A stretch of 64,000 bases of DNA from Paramecium sonneborni (GCA_905182985.1 CAJJDN010000139.1:138668-202667), one strand, 5' to 3'. Positions 1 through 13,337 are shown, counted from the first letter of the stretch. Numbers and translations are program-made. The notes: generated from the letters alone by a model not told the origin.

Positions 1-311
1 ATTTATAGATTGAGTTAATATATTCAGATATTTAAGTTCTATTAGATAACAAATAGATTGATTGCTAAAAGTCTCGAAAAAAACCAGTGATAAAACCTTG
101 ATGGTGACAAAATTAATAAACAAAAATTACATTTTGAAATTGAATAGCTATAATATTCAATTAAATCAATTAATAAACAGTGATACATATCTAGCAGATA
201 TATAAATTAATTTTATATAAGATTAAATAATCAATACAAATTGTAAATTCTAAAGGGTTGTTTCTAAGTAAATCTAAGAAAATTTAATAAATATCATTAT
301 TTGAGTGATCA
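1..311. repeat. Direct duplication, copy 1 (gap-flanking)
   Basis: These 311 bases recur base for base at 1041-1351, an offset of 1040. Copy 1 ends exactly at the 320-N gap. I see no gene in it. The arrangement, a unique end, then N, then the same end again, is what an unmerged overlap between two contigs looks like, so it is more likely an assembly artefact than a biological repeat. Confidence 0.9.
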
Positions 312-631
312 NNNNNNNNNNNNNNNNNNNNNNNNNNNNNNNNNNNNNNNNNNNNNNNNNNNNNNNNNNNNNNNNNNNNNNNNNNNNNNNNNNNNNNNNN
401 NNNNNNNNNNNNNNNNNNNNNNNNNNNNNNNNNNNNNNNNNNNNNNNNNNNNNNNNNNNNNNNNNNNNNNNNNNNNNNNNNNNNNNNNNNNNNNNNNNNN
501 NNNNNNNNNNNNNNNNNNNNNNNNNNNNNNNNNNNNNNNNNNNNNNNNNNNNNNNNNNNNNNNNNNNNNNNNNNNNNNNNNNNNNNNNNNNNNNNNNNNN
601 NNNNNNNNNNNNNNNNNNNNNNNNNNNNNNN
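312..631. other. Sequencing gap of 320 N
   Basis: The bases are undetermined. Any reading frame running through this stretch is meaningless. The gap is flanked on both sides by the same 311-base sequence, once directly before it and once about 400 bases after it. Confidence 0.99.
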
Positions 632-2492
632 AAAAAAAGGTTTAATCTTTCTATAATTGTTTAGATCAGCTTAGATCTACTTATCAGATTAATATCTTTT
701 TTTTGAGTCAAAAATAATTTTAGTCTAAATGATTGAGTTTTTTATTGCACTTTTTACCCAATAACTATGGCTAGAAAACTACTAATAGCAATAGCTATAG
801 CAGATTTACCTAAGAGAGAGATCTATTCTAATGATTATGAAAACATAGAAGCTAAATTTAGATCTACGAATATATTTAATAAATGATTAATTATTTTAAT
901 TAGTGTATATAAATTCTAAAAAGCTGATAAAAATGTGAATATTTCCATTAAAAAAATATTTAAAAACAATTATTTGTTAAAATAGTGGGTTTCTTTAGCA
1001 TAGTAATATTTGATTCTTATTTTTTTTATTATGGCGTTAAATTTATAGATTGAGTTAATATATTCAGATATTTAAGTTCTATTAGATAACAAATAGATTG
1101 ATTGCTAAAAGTCTCGAAAAAAACCAGTGATAAAACCTTGATGGTGACAAAATTAATAAACAAAAATTACATTTTGAAATTGAATAGCTATAATATTCAA
1201 TTAAATCAATTAATAAACAGTGATACATATCTAGCAGATATATAAATTAATTTTATATAAGATTAAATAATCAATACAAATTGTAAATTCTAAAGGGTTG
1301 TTTCTAAGTAAATCTAAGAAAATTTAATAAATATCATTATTTGAGTGATCAAGTACCATATTTTGATAAAAGATAGAGAGTTTAAGTAGCAAGAGTCAAA
1401 GTTTCAGTTTTCTTATATTATATTTTCTTTGTCATTTATCGACAAATTTCATAAGGGTCAGGGGATTTTTAGTGTTTTACATAACCATTTAATTTTCTTC
1501 TTGCAACTAGGCTAGAGCCTAAATATAATTTCTTTAACGGACTGTTTGAACGGGATGTTTTAGGTGTAGTTTTTTAACTAGTGATTTGAGAATGGATTGT
1601 AATATTATTATCATGGTAATCTAATTTATGTTATACTCTAAAGTTTGGACTAGGTATATTTAAATCAATAATAATATTATTGACAGTGCCTCCTTCATGT
1701 TGAGTTGAAATTCTTAATCTTTTGAATTTGTTAGGAGAATTTTCATATTCTTTCTAAAAGTAGTTTGGCTTTGATTTCATTCCATTAAGAGGTTGTTATA
1801 AAATTTCAATAAACGGAGATGGAGGTTCCTTAAAAAAAGAAAATTTTAGTGCTTAATCAAGCATATAAAAAATTTTAATAAGCTCAAATTTAAAGAGAAC
1901 TTCTAATAGTTTAAAGAAACCATATAAAAAAGATTAAATTGTTAATAATAGAATGAGATTTACAATATTTTTGATGAGAATCAAAGTCTTAGAGAATAGA
2001 GGTTAAAAATAAAAAACATTGTTTTTAAAGTTTTAATGAGTAAATTAGATATAAAAAATGTTGATTAATAACAGTTGATAATGTGAATACAATTGTGATA
2101 GATATATTTGAAAGTTAAACTTATTTTATAAAAATTGGATGAATTGTGAAAATAAGATAATAAAAATAATAATTATACAAATGTATAGTTAAATGAGTGT
2201 TTATGAAAGAAGGTAAAGGTAATAAATAATATTTAAAATAAATAATGAAGGGGTTTGTAATTAAAAAGTAGATTTGTTTCATTTAGATTATTTGTGATGA
2301 TTTCATGATTTACTTATTATGGTTTGTATTGAACAAATGTTTATTGTATAGATTTGAGAATTGTTATTGAGTTTAATTTGAAACACATCATATGTGAAGT
2401 AGCTGTTAATATAAAGTAATTAGATTAATAAATATTTGGAGGCATTTATATATATAAATTTAGAAATTGAATTTGAATTTCATAGTTAAGAA
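632..2492. other. AT-rich stretch without a convincing gene
   Basis: This includes duplication copy 2 (1041-1351). The only frame of note is 767-886 (+), 39 codons from ATG to TGA, beginning MARKLLIAIA; it is too short and isolated to call. 1352-2492 is AT-rich and has stops in all frames on both strands. Its last part is probably the 5' region of the gene starting at 2493. Confidence 0.6.
1041..1351. repeat. Direct duplication, copy 2
   Basis: Identical to 1-311. Unlike copy 1 it runs on into unique sequence, so this is the copy that belongs to the downstream contig. Confidence 0.9.
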
Positions 2493-5466
2493 ATGTCATA
2501 GCAAATGCAATAAATGTTCAAATAACAATAAGCTTAATAATTTTTAGCACAATAATTTTCTAGTAAAACTGATAAGATCAAACTTTCAAACTTGATGCCT
2601 ATACAGATCAATGAGAATTTATTTAACAAAAACACAAATGAGATTATAGAAAAGAAACCTTCATCTCCAAGATCAAGTAATTAAGCATCGAAACCATCAT
2701 AAAAACCATCATAATAAATAGCAATACATAAATCTAACATGTCTTTGCAAAATAAAAGTCATATAGTAAATGAATAATTCTAAGAGAAATTGAATTAATT
2801 TAGTAAAAGAAGAGATTATTCACCAAATTCATAATTAAGCAATAATAAAAAGAATGAAGAATTCTTCTAAAGAAGACCATCTTCATTAGTAAATGATGAA
2901 TATTCTGCTACTCCATAGATTAATAGATTTATAGCTAAATCTCCAACACCATCAGAAATATAAGAAAGTGTGGCATCACTTCTTTAAAATCATTAAAGTA
3001 ATAAATGATTTTGTATATTTATAGCAATTTCTTCTCCAAAAAGTTAAAATTCATAAAAACCAAAAAGTAATGCACTGTAACTTGGTCCTTATCTATCCAT
3101 TTAATAGTAATAATAGAAATCAACACATAAGGGAAAAGGTCATAATTCGGCAAATTCTGTTTCATATAATTTGAAACCAAATATATTAAAGAAATGTGAA
3201 TATGGCATGAATCATACTCCAACAAAGGTTACTACAACAACATTAAATACAGAACATAGTAAAAGTAAATCAGTATTGGATGAATAATGCATTAGAATGA
3301 TATATTATGAGAGAGAAAAAGAGAACGATATGAATTTATTGAATATTGGTACACCAAGTACTTATTTACATTCTAAGATTTCTATTGAATAATAAAGTGT
3401 AAGACCATTCATTTAATAATAGGTTGGTGAAAGTTTAAATAGTAAATTTCATTAAGCTAAAATATTGACTCAATAATCACCATATTAAAATACTAGTGGA
3501 TCTAATGATCATTTATAAGAATCATTTCCAGTTCGAACTTGTATAAATCACAGAACTAAAAAAGCTAAATATTTTGTTGATGAACATTAAAAATAGATTT
3601 TTTATTGTTCTTAATGTGCTATTAATGTTGCTGGTTAAGGAAAAATTGTATAAGATTTAACTTAATTAATTATTAAATCATAAGAATCTTAAATATTATC
3701 TTTTTAATCCAGTTCAGTAGATTCTCATAGACATTCCAATTTCTCAGATGTTAATTTTAAAGAAAGAGAATTAAGTGGATTCTTAACTAAATTAGAATAT
3801 TCACATTCACAAAGAGCTGATATATTAAATTAAATGTAAAATCAAATTGAAAAAATTAATACTTGGTATGAATCTTAAATTGGATAATGTTAAAAATAAA
3901 AATAAATTATGTTGTAATTGATGAATGATTCATGTAATAATACTATTCAAATACTTTCAAATTAAAGATAAGAATCTTTAAAATAATTATCTAATTTATA
4001 CTTTGTCTTATAATAACATCAATTAGATGCATAAAATATCAAATAAGATATTGAAAAAAATTGGACAGAAGTATTAGAAGATATTAGAATGGATCCATTC
4101 AGAAAAATTATGGATTACTATTAATCTGAATTTATCAAAATGAATGATTTTTAAACTTAGTTACTTTCATCAACAATTTCTGTGAAATCTTTATCCAAAT
4201 AAGATATTCAACCAACTCTAACTTTAATTGTTTAGAAGTACTCATTTTTCTTAATCTTAGTTTTTAATTAAATGATTCAGAATAGCAATTAATTTTATAA
4301 AATAATTCCATTTTTAATCAAACTATTAGAACATAACCAACTCCACCAAAAAAAAGAATTGAAAATGTTGAATCTTAAATTCATTAATCAAATTAATAAT
4401 AAAGAGTTAAAACTGATTTCAGTGGATCTAAAACTTAACCATAAAATAATGAAACTCCATCTAATTTTTATTAATATTTTAATGATACAAATGTATATTA
4501 ATTAAGTGCATCCAAAATATAATCACAATAATCATAATAAAATCCTAATAATAATAAAAATAATCTTTATATATCATTTGAAAATAAAGATATATTTATG
4601 AATATTTTAGAATCTGAAAAAAATTCAAAATAAAGTTTACATGAAGAAAAATAATCAGTTACTTCAAATCCAATTATGATTTTAGAAAGTTATAGAGAAT
4701 CTAAAAAAAATATAGCTGAAGAAGATGGATAATTAAGTGATCATGAATCACATAAATCTACTCCTCATAGTCCTGCTAGTGGATAAACTAAATAGTCAGT
4801 TTAAAGAACAGCTACTAAAATAGAAGAACATTCTTAAATCCCAAAGGATGCTTTTCAAAAATAAAAAAGTACATTCAGAACTCTTTTTGAAAATACTGAG
4901 GATTAATAAAATAGTGAAGTTCTTTAAAATGATTCAAGTGTTAGTCCAGCTAAAAGTGAAAAATTTAGATCTATTTTAAACAAAATCTCTAATAATCAAT
5001 CCAAAACTTAATAGTATCTATTTATTTTATATTTAGATTTTATTAATAGATGATATAATCAAGTTAAAAATTTGTTTTAGAAACTCCAGATATTAAAAAA
5101 TATGAATTACAAGGAGTTTAATGTTTATAATATCTTCAAGATACTGAAACATGTAAAAAAGCTATTTTATCTAATAAATAATCTTAATTAATAGATTCTG
5201 TTCAATAAATGAATTTGTGTGACGATTAATAAGATCCAAGTGAATTTGAAAATGATGAAGATAAAGAAGTCTAATAAATGTTTAGTTCTAAAGAAATGAA
5301 AAATTTTAGTGATCAAAAATAAATGACATATCCAAGTGAATCAAGTCAAAATAATAGTCATCTAGAAATACGAAAAGATTAATATCAAAAAACACTGTTT
5401 TGTTCCCCCCAATTTAAAGATTAAGATATATTGAATGTATCAGAAAGCAGTAGTGATTCTAATTGA
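2493..5466 (+). CDS. Q/S-rich protein with B-box-like zinc-binding cluster
   Basis: A 966-residue product from ATG at 2493 to TGA at 5464-5466, using TAA/TAG as Gln. Three introns are needed: 2998-3024 (27 nt), 4238-4260 (23 nt) and 5014-5036 (23 nt); each is GTA..TAG and each removal restores frame. The N-terminus is glutamine-rich (MSQQMQQMFKQQQ) and most of the chain is low-complexity Ser/Asn/Gln, likely disordered. At about 3540-3630 the pattern C-x2-H, then a spaced KAKYFVDEH, then C-x2-C (CSQC) resembles a partial B-box zinc finger. It is followed by a region that reads as coiled coil, a layout common in ciliate B-box proteins. The 3' third lies inside a duplicated block, so a second, truncated copy follows at 5696-6499. 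Function is unknown; the B-box label is an inference from Cys/His spacing only. Confidence 0.75.
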
Positions 5467-5693
5467 TTTTTTTAATTAAAATATAAATCAATTAAATTTA
5501 GATCCTAAAATTTTACAAGTGTAATTTAAAATCATAATTTAAAGTTATTACAATCTTAAAATCTCAGAAATTAATCTGAAATTAAAAAGAGGATTTATCT
5601 AACCTTTCCTAATTTTTTGTTTCAAAAATTTATTAAAGTTTTATATTAAAAGTGAGCAGAGTTTTTTCTTAGATTACTTTCCAATAATAGATA
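4663..5693. repeat. 1031-bp direct duplication, copy 1
   Basis: Matches 5696-6726 at an offset of 1033. The two copies are separated by a single N at 5695 with one leftover base before it. This copy is continuous with the body of the gene that starts at 2493, so it holds the true 3' end of that gene. Probably an unmerged contig overlap. Confidence 0.92.
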
Positions 5694-5695
5694 TN

Positions 5696-6499
5696 TTCAA
5701 ATCCAATTATGATTTTAGAAAGTTATAGAGAATCTAAAAAAAATATAGCTGAAGAAGATGGATAATTAAGTGATCATGAATCACATAAATCTACTCCTCA
5801 TAGTCCTGCTAGTGGATAAACTAAATAGTCAGTTTAAAGAACAGCTACTAAAATAGAAGAACATTCTTAAATCCCAAAGGATGCTTTTCAAAAATAAAAA
5901 AGTACATTCAGAACTCTTTTTGAAAATACTGAGGATTAATAAAATAGTGAAGTTCTTTAAAATGATTCAAGTGTTAGTCCAGCTAAAAGTGAAAAATTTA
6001 GATCTATTTTAAACAAAATCTCTAATAATCAATCCAAAACTTAATAGTATCTATTTATTTTATATTTAGATTTTATTAATAGATGATATAATCAAGTTAA
6101 AAATTTGTTTTAGAAACTCCAGATATTAAAAAATATGAATTACAAGGAGTTTAATGTTTATAATATCTTCAAGATACTGAAACATGTAAAAAAGCTATTT
6201 TATCTAATAAATAATCTTAATTAATAGATTCTGTTCAATAAATGAATTTGTGTGACGATTAATAAGATCCAAGTGAATTTGAAAATGATGAAGATAAAGA
6301 AGTCTAATAAATGTTTAGTTCTAAAGAAATGAAAAATTTTAGTGATCAAAAATAAATGACATATCCAAGTGAATCAAGTCAAAATAATAGTCATCTAGAA
6401 ATACGAAAAGATTAATATCAAAAAACACTGTTTTGTTCCCCCCAATTTAAAGATTAAGATATATTGAATGTATCAGAAAGCAGTAGTGATTCTAATTGA
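5696..6499 (+). pseudogene. Duplicate 3' fragment of the Q/S-rich B-box-like gene
   Basis: This is the second copy of the last third of the gene at 2493-5466, including the same 23-nt intron and the same TGA (here 6497-6499). It begins in mid-codon directly after the single N and has no start of its own. It is almost certainly an artefact of the duplicated contig end, not a gene. Confidence 0.85.
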
Positions 6500-6726
6500 T
6501 TTTTTTAATTAAAATATAAATCAATTAAATTTAGATCCTAAAATTTTACAAGTGTAATTTAAAATCATAATTTAAAGTTATTACAATCTTAAAATCTCAG
6601 AAATTAATCTGAAATTAAAAAGAGGATTTATCTAACCTTTCCTAATTTTTTGTTTCAAAAATTTATTAAAGTTTTATATTAAAAGTGAGCAGAGTTTTTT
6701 CTTAGATTACTTTCCAATAATAGATA
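5696..6726. repeat. 1031-bp direct duplication, copy 2
   Basis: Second copy of 4663-5693, continuous on its right side with unique sequence from 6727. Collapsing the two copies would join 5466 directly to the downstream intergenic region and shorten the scaffold by about 1.03 kb. Confidence 0.92.
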
Positions 6727-8489
6727 ATACACATATTGAATTAATATATATCATAAATAATTATAAAAAATCTACCAGTTTATATATTATTTTATAAAAA
6801 CTGCCATTTCAGAAAGGGCTTTATCTATAAATAATGGCTCTTTTAATTAATTCGATTTTTAGTATATTTATAAAATTTATCAATATTTTTATTTATAGAA
6901 ATTATTTTATATTAAATAAATTTGTAGATTTAATAAATTCTAATAAGATTTCTTATCTCTCCTATAGATTTTGAGTGAAACTACTACACCTAACTTTGAA
7001 AAATTTTCCCATTGAAGGTTATGGAAATCTTTCCATTTTTTTAATAATTTAATTGTGCTGAAACTAGGAAGTCTAAATTATTTTTATCAATTAGCTATTA
7101 TTGCTATACTATTTGAATAAGAATTTCTTCAGATAATGATAATTAAGATTTGTAGTATTGAATTAGCAAAACCATTATTTAAAAGTACGTTTCTTTAAAT
7201 ATATTTTATTTATTAATTATCTAAATCAATTTAAAAAATATTTATACCAAATAATAATTACTACTAATTCAATTTGAGATATTTAGAAAGCTCTTAATTA
7301 TTAAGGCTATGAATATACTCATGATTTAATCAGATAAGATGAAAAGCATTTTGAGATTAAAAATCATGATAAGAATAAACTAAAAAGGAATTTAAATAAA
7401 TTTCTTTAAATTTTTATTAAGAAGAAGCGTTCTAAGTTTTTTATGTTGTACCTAATAAAAAAGTAATATGTTGAATAATTTATTTTAAATTTAAAATTAT
7501 TTTAAATTTATTAAAAATCCTGCTTTTCATAAAGACATAACTATTTGAGTGAAAATTAATGTTTTCAACTCTTTATCAGATTGAAAATATTGTAAAAATA
7601 AATCATAATTGTAAAAATAATAATTCTTTTTTTGAGGAATTTGCAATTTTAATAAAGAAAATAAGGCTAGGCTAAAATTTATTTTCATACTAAAAAAAAC
7701 TATGTTTTCATATATTTTCTTTCTAAAAGTATAATTTGATTATTAAATAAGTTAAATTTTCTGCTTCGTTCGACAATTACTTAATTAAATTTTTCCTTAA
7801 ATTAAATAGATTAAATTCTCTCAAATGATTGAATTTATTATAAATAAATTGAAAATATTTAGTTCAACATATTTAAATTTTAATAGTAATAAAAAATAAG
7901 TTTAGAAGTTTAAATTTGAACTTATTAAATATCACTAAATTTACATCATTATCATTTTATAATTTGAATAGAGTATTTTGGCATTTCCAAAATAATTTAT
8001 TTTGAATGAATTATTAGAGAGTATTCTTGTATTCAATAAAATTCAATAATTCAGCAAAAAAACCTTTATTAATCAAATTATATTAAATTTAAGAAATTCG
8101 TTTTTATTTTAATTATATGAGAAAAGTATCATAATAATACTTATTTTCATTTGCCTTTCTTAAAAATACAGATGTAACAAGATAGTTATAAATAATAGTT
8201 ATATAATTTGAAGAAGACAGAGGATCATAAATTGATAATCAAATATTTTGATTATCATCATAATGGATTTTTTAATATTTCTCTAATTAAATAACAATAT
8301 AGCTAAGTTATCAACTATTAAGAATGATTTATAATAAACAGATATAAGATAGGTTAAAAAGAATAATCGTAAGATAAAGAAGTTTAGAATGTAAAAATTA
8401 GATAATAAAAACTTAAGATGATCTTAAAAATAGTATATTATTTTTAGAATATAACGAATTATATTTTGATGAATAAGTAAATAATAAAT
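6500..8489. other. AT-rich region, at most a gene remnant
   Basis: 6500-6726 is duplicated sequence. Between about 7278 and 7738 (+) there is a stretch without TGA whose first part reads as protein-like (KALNYQGYEYTHDLIRQDEK), but it has no clear start, quickly degrades to poly-Ile/Asn/Lys and may be a decayed gene or chance. A perfect inverted repeat sits at 8234-8256. Otherwise I see nothing that supports a gene. Confidence 0.45.
8234..8256. repeat. Perfect 10-bp inverted repeat, 3-nt loop
   Basis: The arms gataatcaaa and tttgattatc are exact reverse complements around a tat loop. It lies about 235 bases beyond the TGA of the minus-strand gene ending at 8490. It could be a 3' hairpin or chance in AT-rich DNA; no function can be assigned. 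Confidence 0.5.
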
Positions 8490-10116
8490 TCATTCAATAC
8501 ATAGAAAACAATTCATTGACAATAAATTTTTTAATTTATTCTTTTAGACAATAATCTCTGAACTCAATCTAGCAATTTTTTTATTTATCATTGATTATTT
8601 TTTAAGTAATTATTTCTCGGGATAATTATAATATATTTTTTTAAATTTATGATTTCTTGTAATAAGATCACCTATTGTATATTGAAGTAGAGGAGTCTTT
8701 TCCTTGAATTTTTCTCTTCTTATTGATTATGACATTTTATCATTTGTTTAATCAATCCATTTTATTAATTAGTCTTCTTCCTCTTCTACAAGAGTAAGAT
8801 CAAATGAATCTATATTTTATTATAATTATTCTTAGACGAAAGTTAATTTATGAACAATTTATAATTTATCATACTACATTTTTTCTTATAATGAGTAATA
8901 ATTATATGCATAACTGATATCAATAGGTAGTATCGTGACTGATTTTCTGCTAACAATATATCGATGATCATTTTAGAATGATACACAAATATCACAAAGG
9001 AGTTTCGAATCAAATTATTTAGGATTTTAGAGTTATTAAAATAAAAATAAGATTGTTTCAATATTTGTATCTAAAATTGCAAATTTATTTTGAAATTGCT
9101 CAACTGAAATATTAGGAAATGTGTTTGTCATATCTACTGAGTCAAAATGAAGAATTCTAGTAATTTTAAATTTACTAAAATCTCTTATAATTTGATTAAT
9201 TTTTATTCCTCCAAGTTATTACTATGGTTATGTTTGATTTTTACTCAAATACATGGCATCAATAAAAAATCCATTATAAAATAAATATTTTTACCATACT
9301 TGAGCAAAAGCTTAGCTATTAAATAAGAATACAATCAAGTAAGTCTTAGATAAACTTATATTAAAATAATTAATTTACATTTTTAAAGTATTTTTTAAAT
9401 CATTTCTTAATGTACATGGACAATATGGGCTTTCACATTACTCAAAAATGCTGCCTCTTAGAAAGGAAGGACAAATTTTCATCTCATTTCTGAAATCCCA
9501 AAAGTTTTTCCTTGATTAAATCAAAAAGTCTTAAAAAAATGGTTACAAACATACTTTCAAAATTCATAATTGCGATTTTATCAATAGATAAATCACGATC
9601 ATTTGTACTAAGATAAAGGCATTTTAAAATTAATCCTTTTTACAATTCTTCAAATTGTTTGTTCAGATATCTCAATTAAATAATATGTTCCTAACTCTTT
9701 TATTATTTAATTATTGGTTTAACCTTCTATTAACGACTCAATAGTTTTAAACTAACAACTTATTGCGTAGTTGATAGTTATGGTAATATTTATTAGTGTT
9801 TTAAAGCAGGTTTTAAATTTGCTGCGAATTGATGTCCTTGCAAAGGTTTTTTGAGAATCTTTTGTTCTTATGAATCTTCAATGTATGACAAATTATCGTG
9901 AACAGCAGGCCTTTTATTTGAAATTTATTATAAGGAGTTAGAAATGAAGAAAGATTCATTGAGTTCCGTACGATTGTTTTCATATTTTAATTTATTCTTG
10001 GTATCGAGGATACTAATATTTGTATTCTTAAGCATAAAATATCCACGATAAATGTTTTATTTAAATTAGGACCGATTGGAAAAGTAAAGAGAGTTTGAGA
10101 GATCATTATTTTACAT
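8490..10116 (-). CDS. Unknown protein with CxxxxCxC cluster
   Basis: A 533-residue product (start MQNNDLSNSLYF, ATG at 10114-10116; TGA at 8490-8492) with one intron, 9530-9554 (25 nt), whose removal joins two protein-like frames. The N-terminal 150 residues are polar and basic. After the intron comes a segment with FWDFRNEMKICPSFLRG followed by CESPYCPC, a cysteine group that might bind metal. The C-terminal half includes LLCDICVSF, the acidic run VEEEED and a basic tail. I recognise no family. The start is 27 bp from the stop of the next upstream gene on the same strand, a tight spacing typical of compact ciliate macronuclear genomes. Further small introns cannot be excluded, but the spliced length is an exact multiple of three. 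Confidence 0.65.
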
Positions 10117-10143
10117 ATTAATTTGATAATAAAATGCTAATTT

Positions 10144-12146
10144 TCAATTTTGTTTTCTAAACTAAGAGGAAAGAATTTCTTATTTCTGTTATTGCTTGGT
10201 AACTTAAGATATCATTTATTAGATTAAGGAATTTTTAGTACTCATTGAACATTTTAAAGTTGTAGTTCCACTACTAACTCTTTTTAATTTTGATGTCTTG
10301 GGTGAATTTTAACAAGAAGCAGCAATACTATTTTTAAATAGAAATTCACTAGCACCACCTCTATCAGTTAAGCAAACATATTCTTATTAAGTCTCAGGTA
10401 TATTAGTATTTAATTAGAGAGGTTTTCCTTCTGATTAATTTTTTTTATGTTTTTGTTATTATTCTAATGAAAATATATTAAAAGTTTACATTTCTATAGT
10501 TCTGGATTATCATTAATATTAATATTGATATTAATGACTTTATCTTAATTGGATGTATATCGAATATGAATGTTAGGTTGAGAAGATTTTCTATTTGTTG
10601 AAGAACCTGTTTATTTTGTTGTTTTTTAGTTTGTTTATTAAGAAGTTGTAGGTGTTTATTTCATTTTATTAATTTTGATATCATTTTAAGTACCTCTAGA
10701 GATAGTTGGACTATTTCTATTGGAAAAGAAATTTTAAGTTCCTGTAAGAGGTCTATGTGTTTATGATCCATTTTTCCATTTTAATTCTTATTCTGTAGGT
10801 TCTTCTTCTATCATTATTTTAGATATTTATTTCAAATTTAATTTACCTAAAAAGAATAATCAAAAAATAAATTACCAATATTGGGTTGATTAATGTTGGA
10901 GGTTTTTTGATGAGTATTTGTAGTAGGAGAAGGTATATTATTTTGATTGGCATTATTTAGTAATTAAGGGATTGATAATACATTTCTTTTTAGATCTTTT
11001 AAGAAAAGCTATGTTGAGATCTTTGGTTAATGTTAAATAATAGTTTTAGATTTAGGATTAGATTATTATTTATTTTATTCATTTTGATCAACTCTTGTAA
11101 GACTTTAAGGATTGTCATTATATTATTATTTATTTTTAAAGATAGAATCAACTTGATTTCTCACAAAATTAACATTGATATCTTTTGATAATCTATTCAT
11201 TTAGAGTAATAATTCAGTATTTTATTTAGAATGTTGTGAACCAAATCTTGATTTAGATTCTTCTTATTATTTTTAAATTAAAGTTTAAATTAATTATTCG
11301 TGTGGTTAACTTAATTTCTTTTAAGGTTTTTAATGTTAAGAATCACTTTTAATTTAAGTTTTCTTAACTTATTAATTGATATAAGTTAGAAACTTATTTA
11401 ATTTCAATTCTTCAGTTTTTCCTGTTTAAATAAATAGAGAAGATTATTCAAAAGCTTAGTTACTTAAATGTTTGCAAATTTCTTAGAGTGTACATGAAAT
11501 ATCAATTTTTTATTTATTTAATAATCTTGATTTATTTAACCAACTCAAGTCTTTCAAAATTTGAATATTTCTAATTCTTCTAGTAGCTGTAGGTGATTCT
11601 TCTTCTTTTTAAGTTTCTTAAGAATTTGCAGGAGAAGGTCTTTCACCTACAATACCTTTAGGAGGTCGATTTGGATTTTTTTTATTTTCTTCTTCAATCA
11701 AACGAGCAATCCTATAGTACTCATATTTACGCTTCTTATCGTAATATTTATTTAGTAAGGTCGCTATTGGTTCCATAAATAATCTAGCAATATCTGTATG
11801 AAACTCTTTTATATGGTTAATTTTACTTTATAGTATTCAGTTAACAACTGGACCTTCTATGGATATTCATCTGTAAAATAATATCTTTTCAAGTATTCAT
11901 CCTTATAATGATTATTAAATTTACATCATCATCATATCCATACCAATCTTTATATCTAATTACTGCTTTTGATGAAGCATCAGCAAGAATTTCATTTACA
12001 TCTCTTGTGTAATAATAATTCTAAGATTGACAATAACGAAGAAACAAATTTTTATGAGTCCATATAACAGTATTCTGAATCAATTCTGATTATCTAATTA
12101 TTTTCAAATTTTCTTTGCTTATTTAATATTCCTTGCTATGTTTCAT
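10144..12146 (-). CDS. Unknown protein with conserved-looking N-terminal helical domain
   Basis: A 633-residue product from ATG 12144-12146 to TGA 10144-10146 with four introns: 11902-11924 (23), 11804-11826 (23), 10847-10875 (29) and 10464-10489 (26). The first 150 residues are dense, charged and aromatic (YGYDDDEYLKRYYF, then LLTEYYKFHTDIARLFMEP and YDKKRKYEYYRIARLIEEE). They read as a folded helical domain of a sort I believe occurs in other ciliate proteins but cannot name. The rest is low-complexity Gln/Asn/Ser/Lys and probably disordered. The last exon ends in a Lys/Gln-rich tail. All four introns are needed to keep frame, which makes the model credible although function is unknown. Confidence 0.7.
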
Positions 12147-12273
12147 AAACTTATTTATTTAATTAATAATATTTTAAAAAACTAAAACAACATATTTTAC
12201 TATCTATTACAACAACAGCTCTAATTCAACTCAATAATCTTTATATTTTTTAATAGAAAAGAAATTTTAACAA

Positions 12274-13289
12274 ATGAACTCTAATCAATAGAATGATACT
12301 GCATAACTTAAATAATAACAAAACGAACTTATTGAAAAGAAAAAATAAATTTCAAAAAAAGTAGTTGTTCAACATTTTGAATAAGAAAAATAAAAAATCT
12401 AGTATAAATATCTTGGTTAACAATCCTTTTCAAATTAATCCAGAAGATGAATTAATAATTCATTTCATAAAATTGTATTGAAGGTAGAATTCCTAATATA
12501 TAGGCTTTAGATAAATGTATCAATTTAAAGCAATGATGTTTGAGAACAAATTTAATCCCAAAAACTGGAAGGATTGTAAAATTAATAATAATACTTGAAG
12601 AATTAGATTTATATGATAATCGTTTAATTAAGATTGAAAATATTGAAATATTAATCAATTTAGACATCCTAGATTTATCATTCAATAATATTAAAAAAAT
12701 AGAAAATTTAGATAACTAAAAAAAACTTAAGAAATTGTTTTTATTAAGTAACAAAATCAAAAAGGTATTATGTTCTTTATAATACATAGTTTAAAATTTA
12801 GAATTTCCTGAACTCATTATGTTAGAATTAGCATCTAATAAAATTACAGAAATTGAAAATCTTGATAGTTTATCTCAACTTCAAGAATTATTTTTAGGAA
12901 AAATAAAATATCAGTAACACTTTAGAATTATTATCTTTATCTTGTAATAAAATTTAAATAATTAAACCTGAAATACAAATCCTATAAAATTTGAATTATT
13001 TATAGATTGCTGAAAATTTCATTTCAATTATTGAACATTGAATTAAAAAAGTTTAAGGAATAGATTAATTATAAAATCTTTAAGTTTTCTGGAAAGTATT
13101 GATTATAAATAATAGACAAATAGCAATAAAATAGAATATTTTAAGGATTTCAAATAATTGAAATTGAATTAAAATATAAAGACAATTTATGTAGAATAAA
13201 ATCCAGTAGCTTAGTTTTTTGATTATAAAATGCGATTATTATGTTAAGTTCCAACATTATTTTAAATAGATGCAGTAATAATTAAATGA
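12274..13289 (+). pseudogene. SDS22/PPP1R7-type leucine-rich-repeat pseudogene
   Basis: Fragments of an SDS22-like protein, the leucine-rich-repeat regulator of protein phosphatase 1, run collinearly through this stretch: ELDLYDNRLIKIENIEIL, then LDLSFNNIKKIENLDN, then LELASNKITEIENLD, then the C-terminal cap ending ..TIYVEQNPVAQFF. They lie in at least three frames. An in-frame TGA falls inside a repeat (LKQ-stop-CLRTN), another falls before the KVQGIDQLQNLQ segment, and there are single-base shifts that no GT..AG intron of 20-35 nt repairs. Part of one repeat is missing. Where neighbouring genes are rescued by introns, this one is not, so it looks like a decayed copy, perhaps an ohnologue lost after whole-genome duplication. 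Local sequence error is the alternative. Confidence 0.75.
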
Positions 13290-13337
13290 GGATAAGTATA
13301 ATCATTATATAATATATTAATTATTTAAAAATTAAAC

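Noticed and set aside
301..664. Frames running through the N gap
   Set aside because: They consist almost wholly of undetermined residues.
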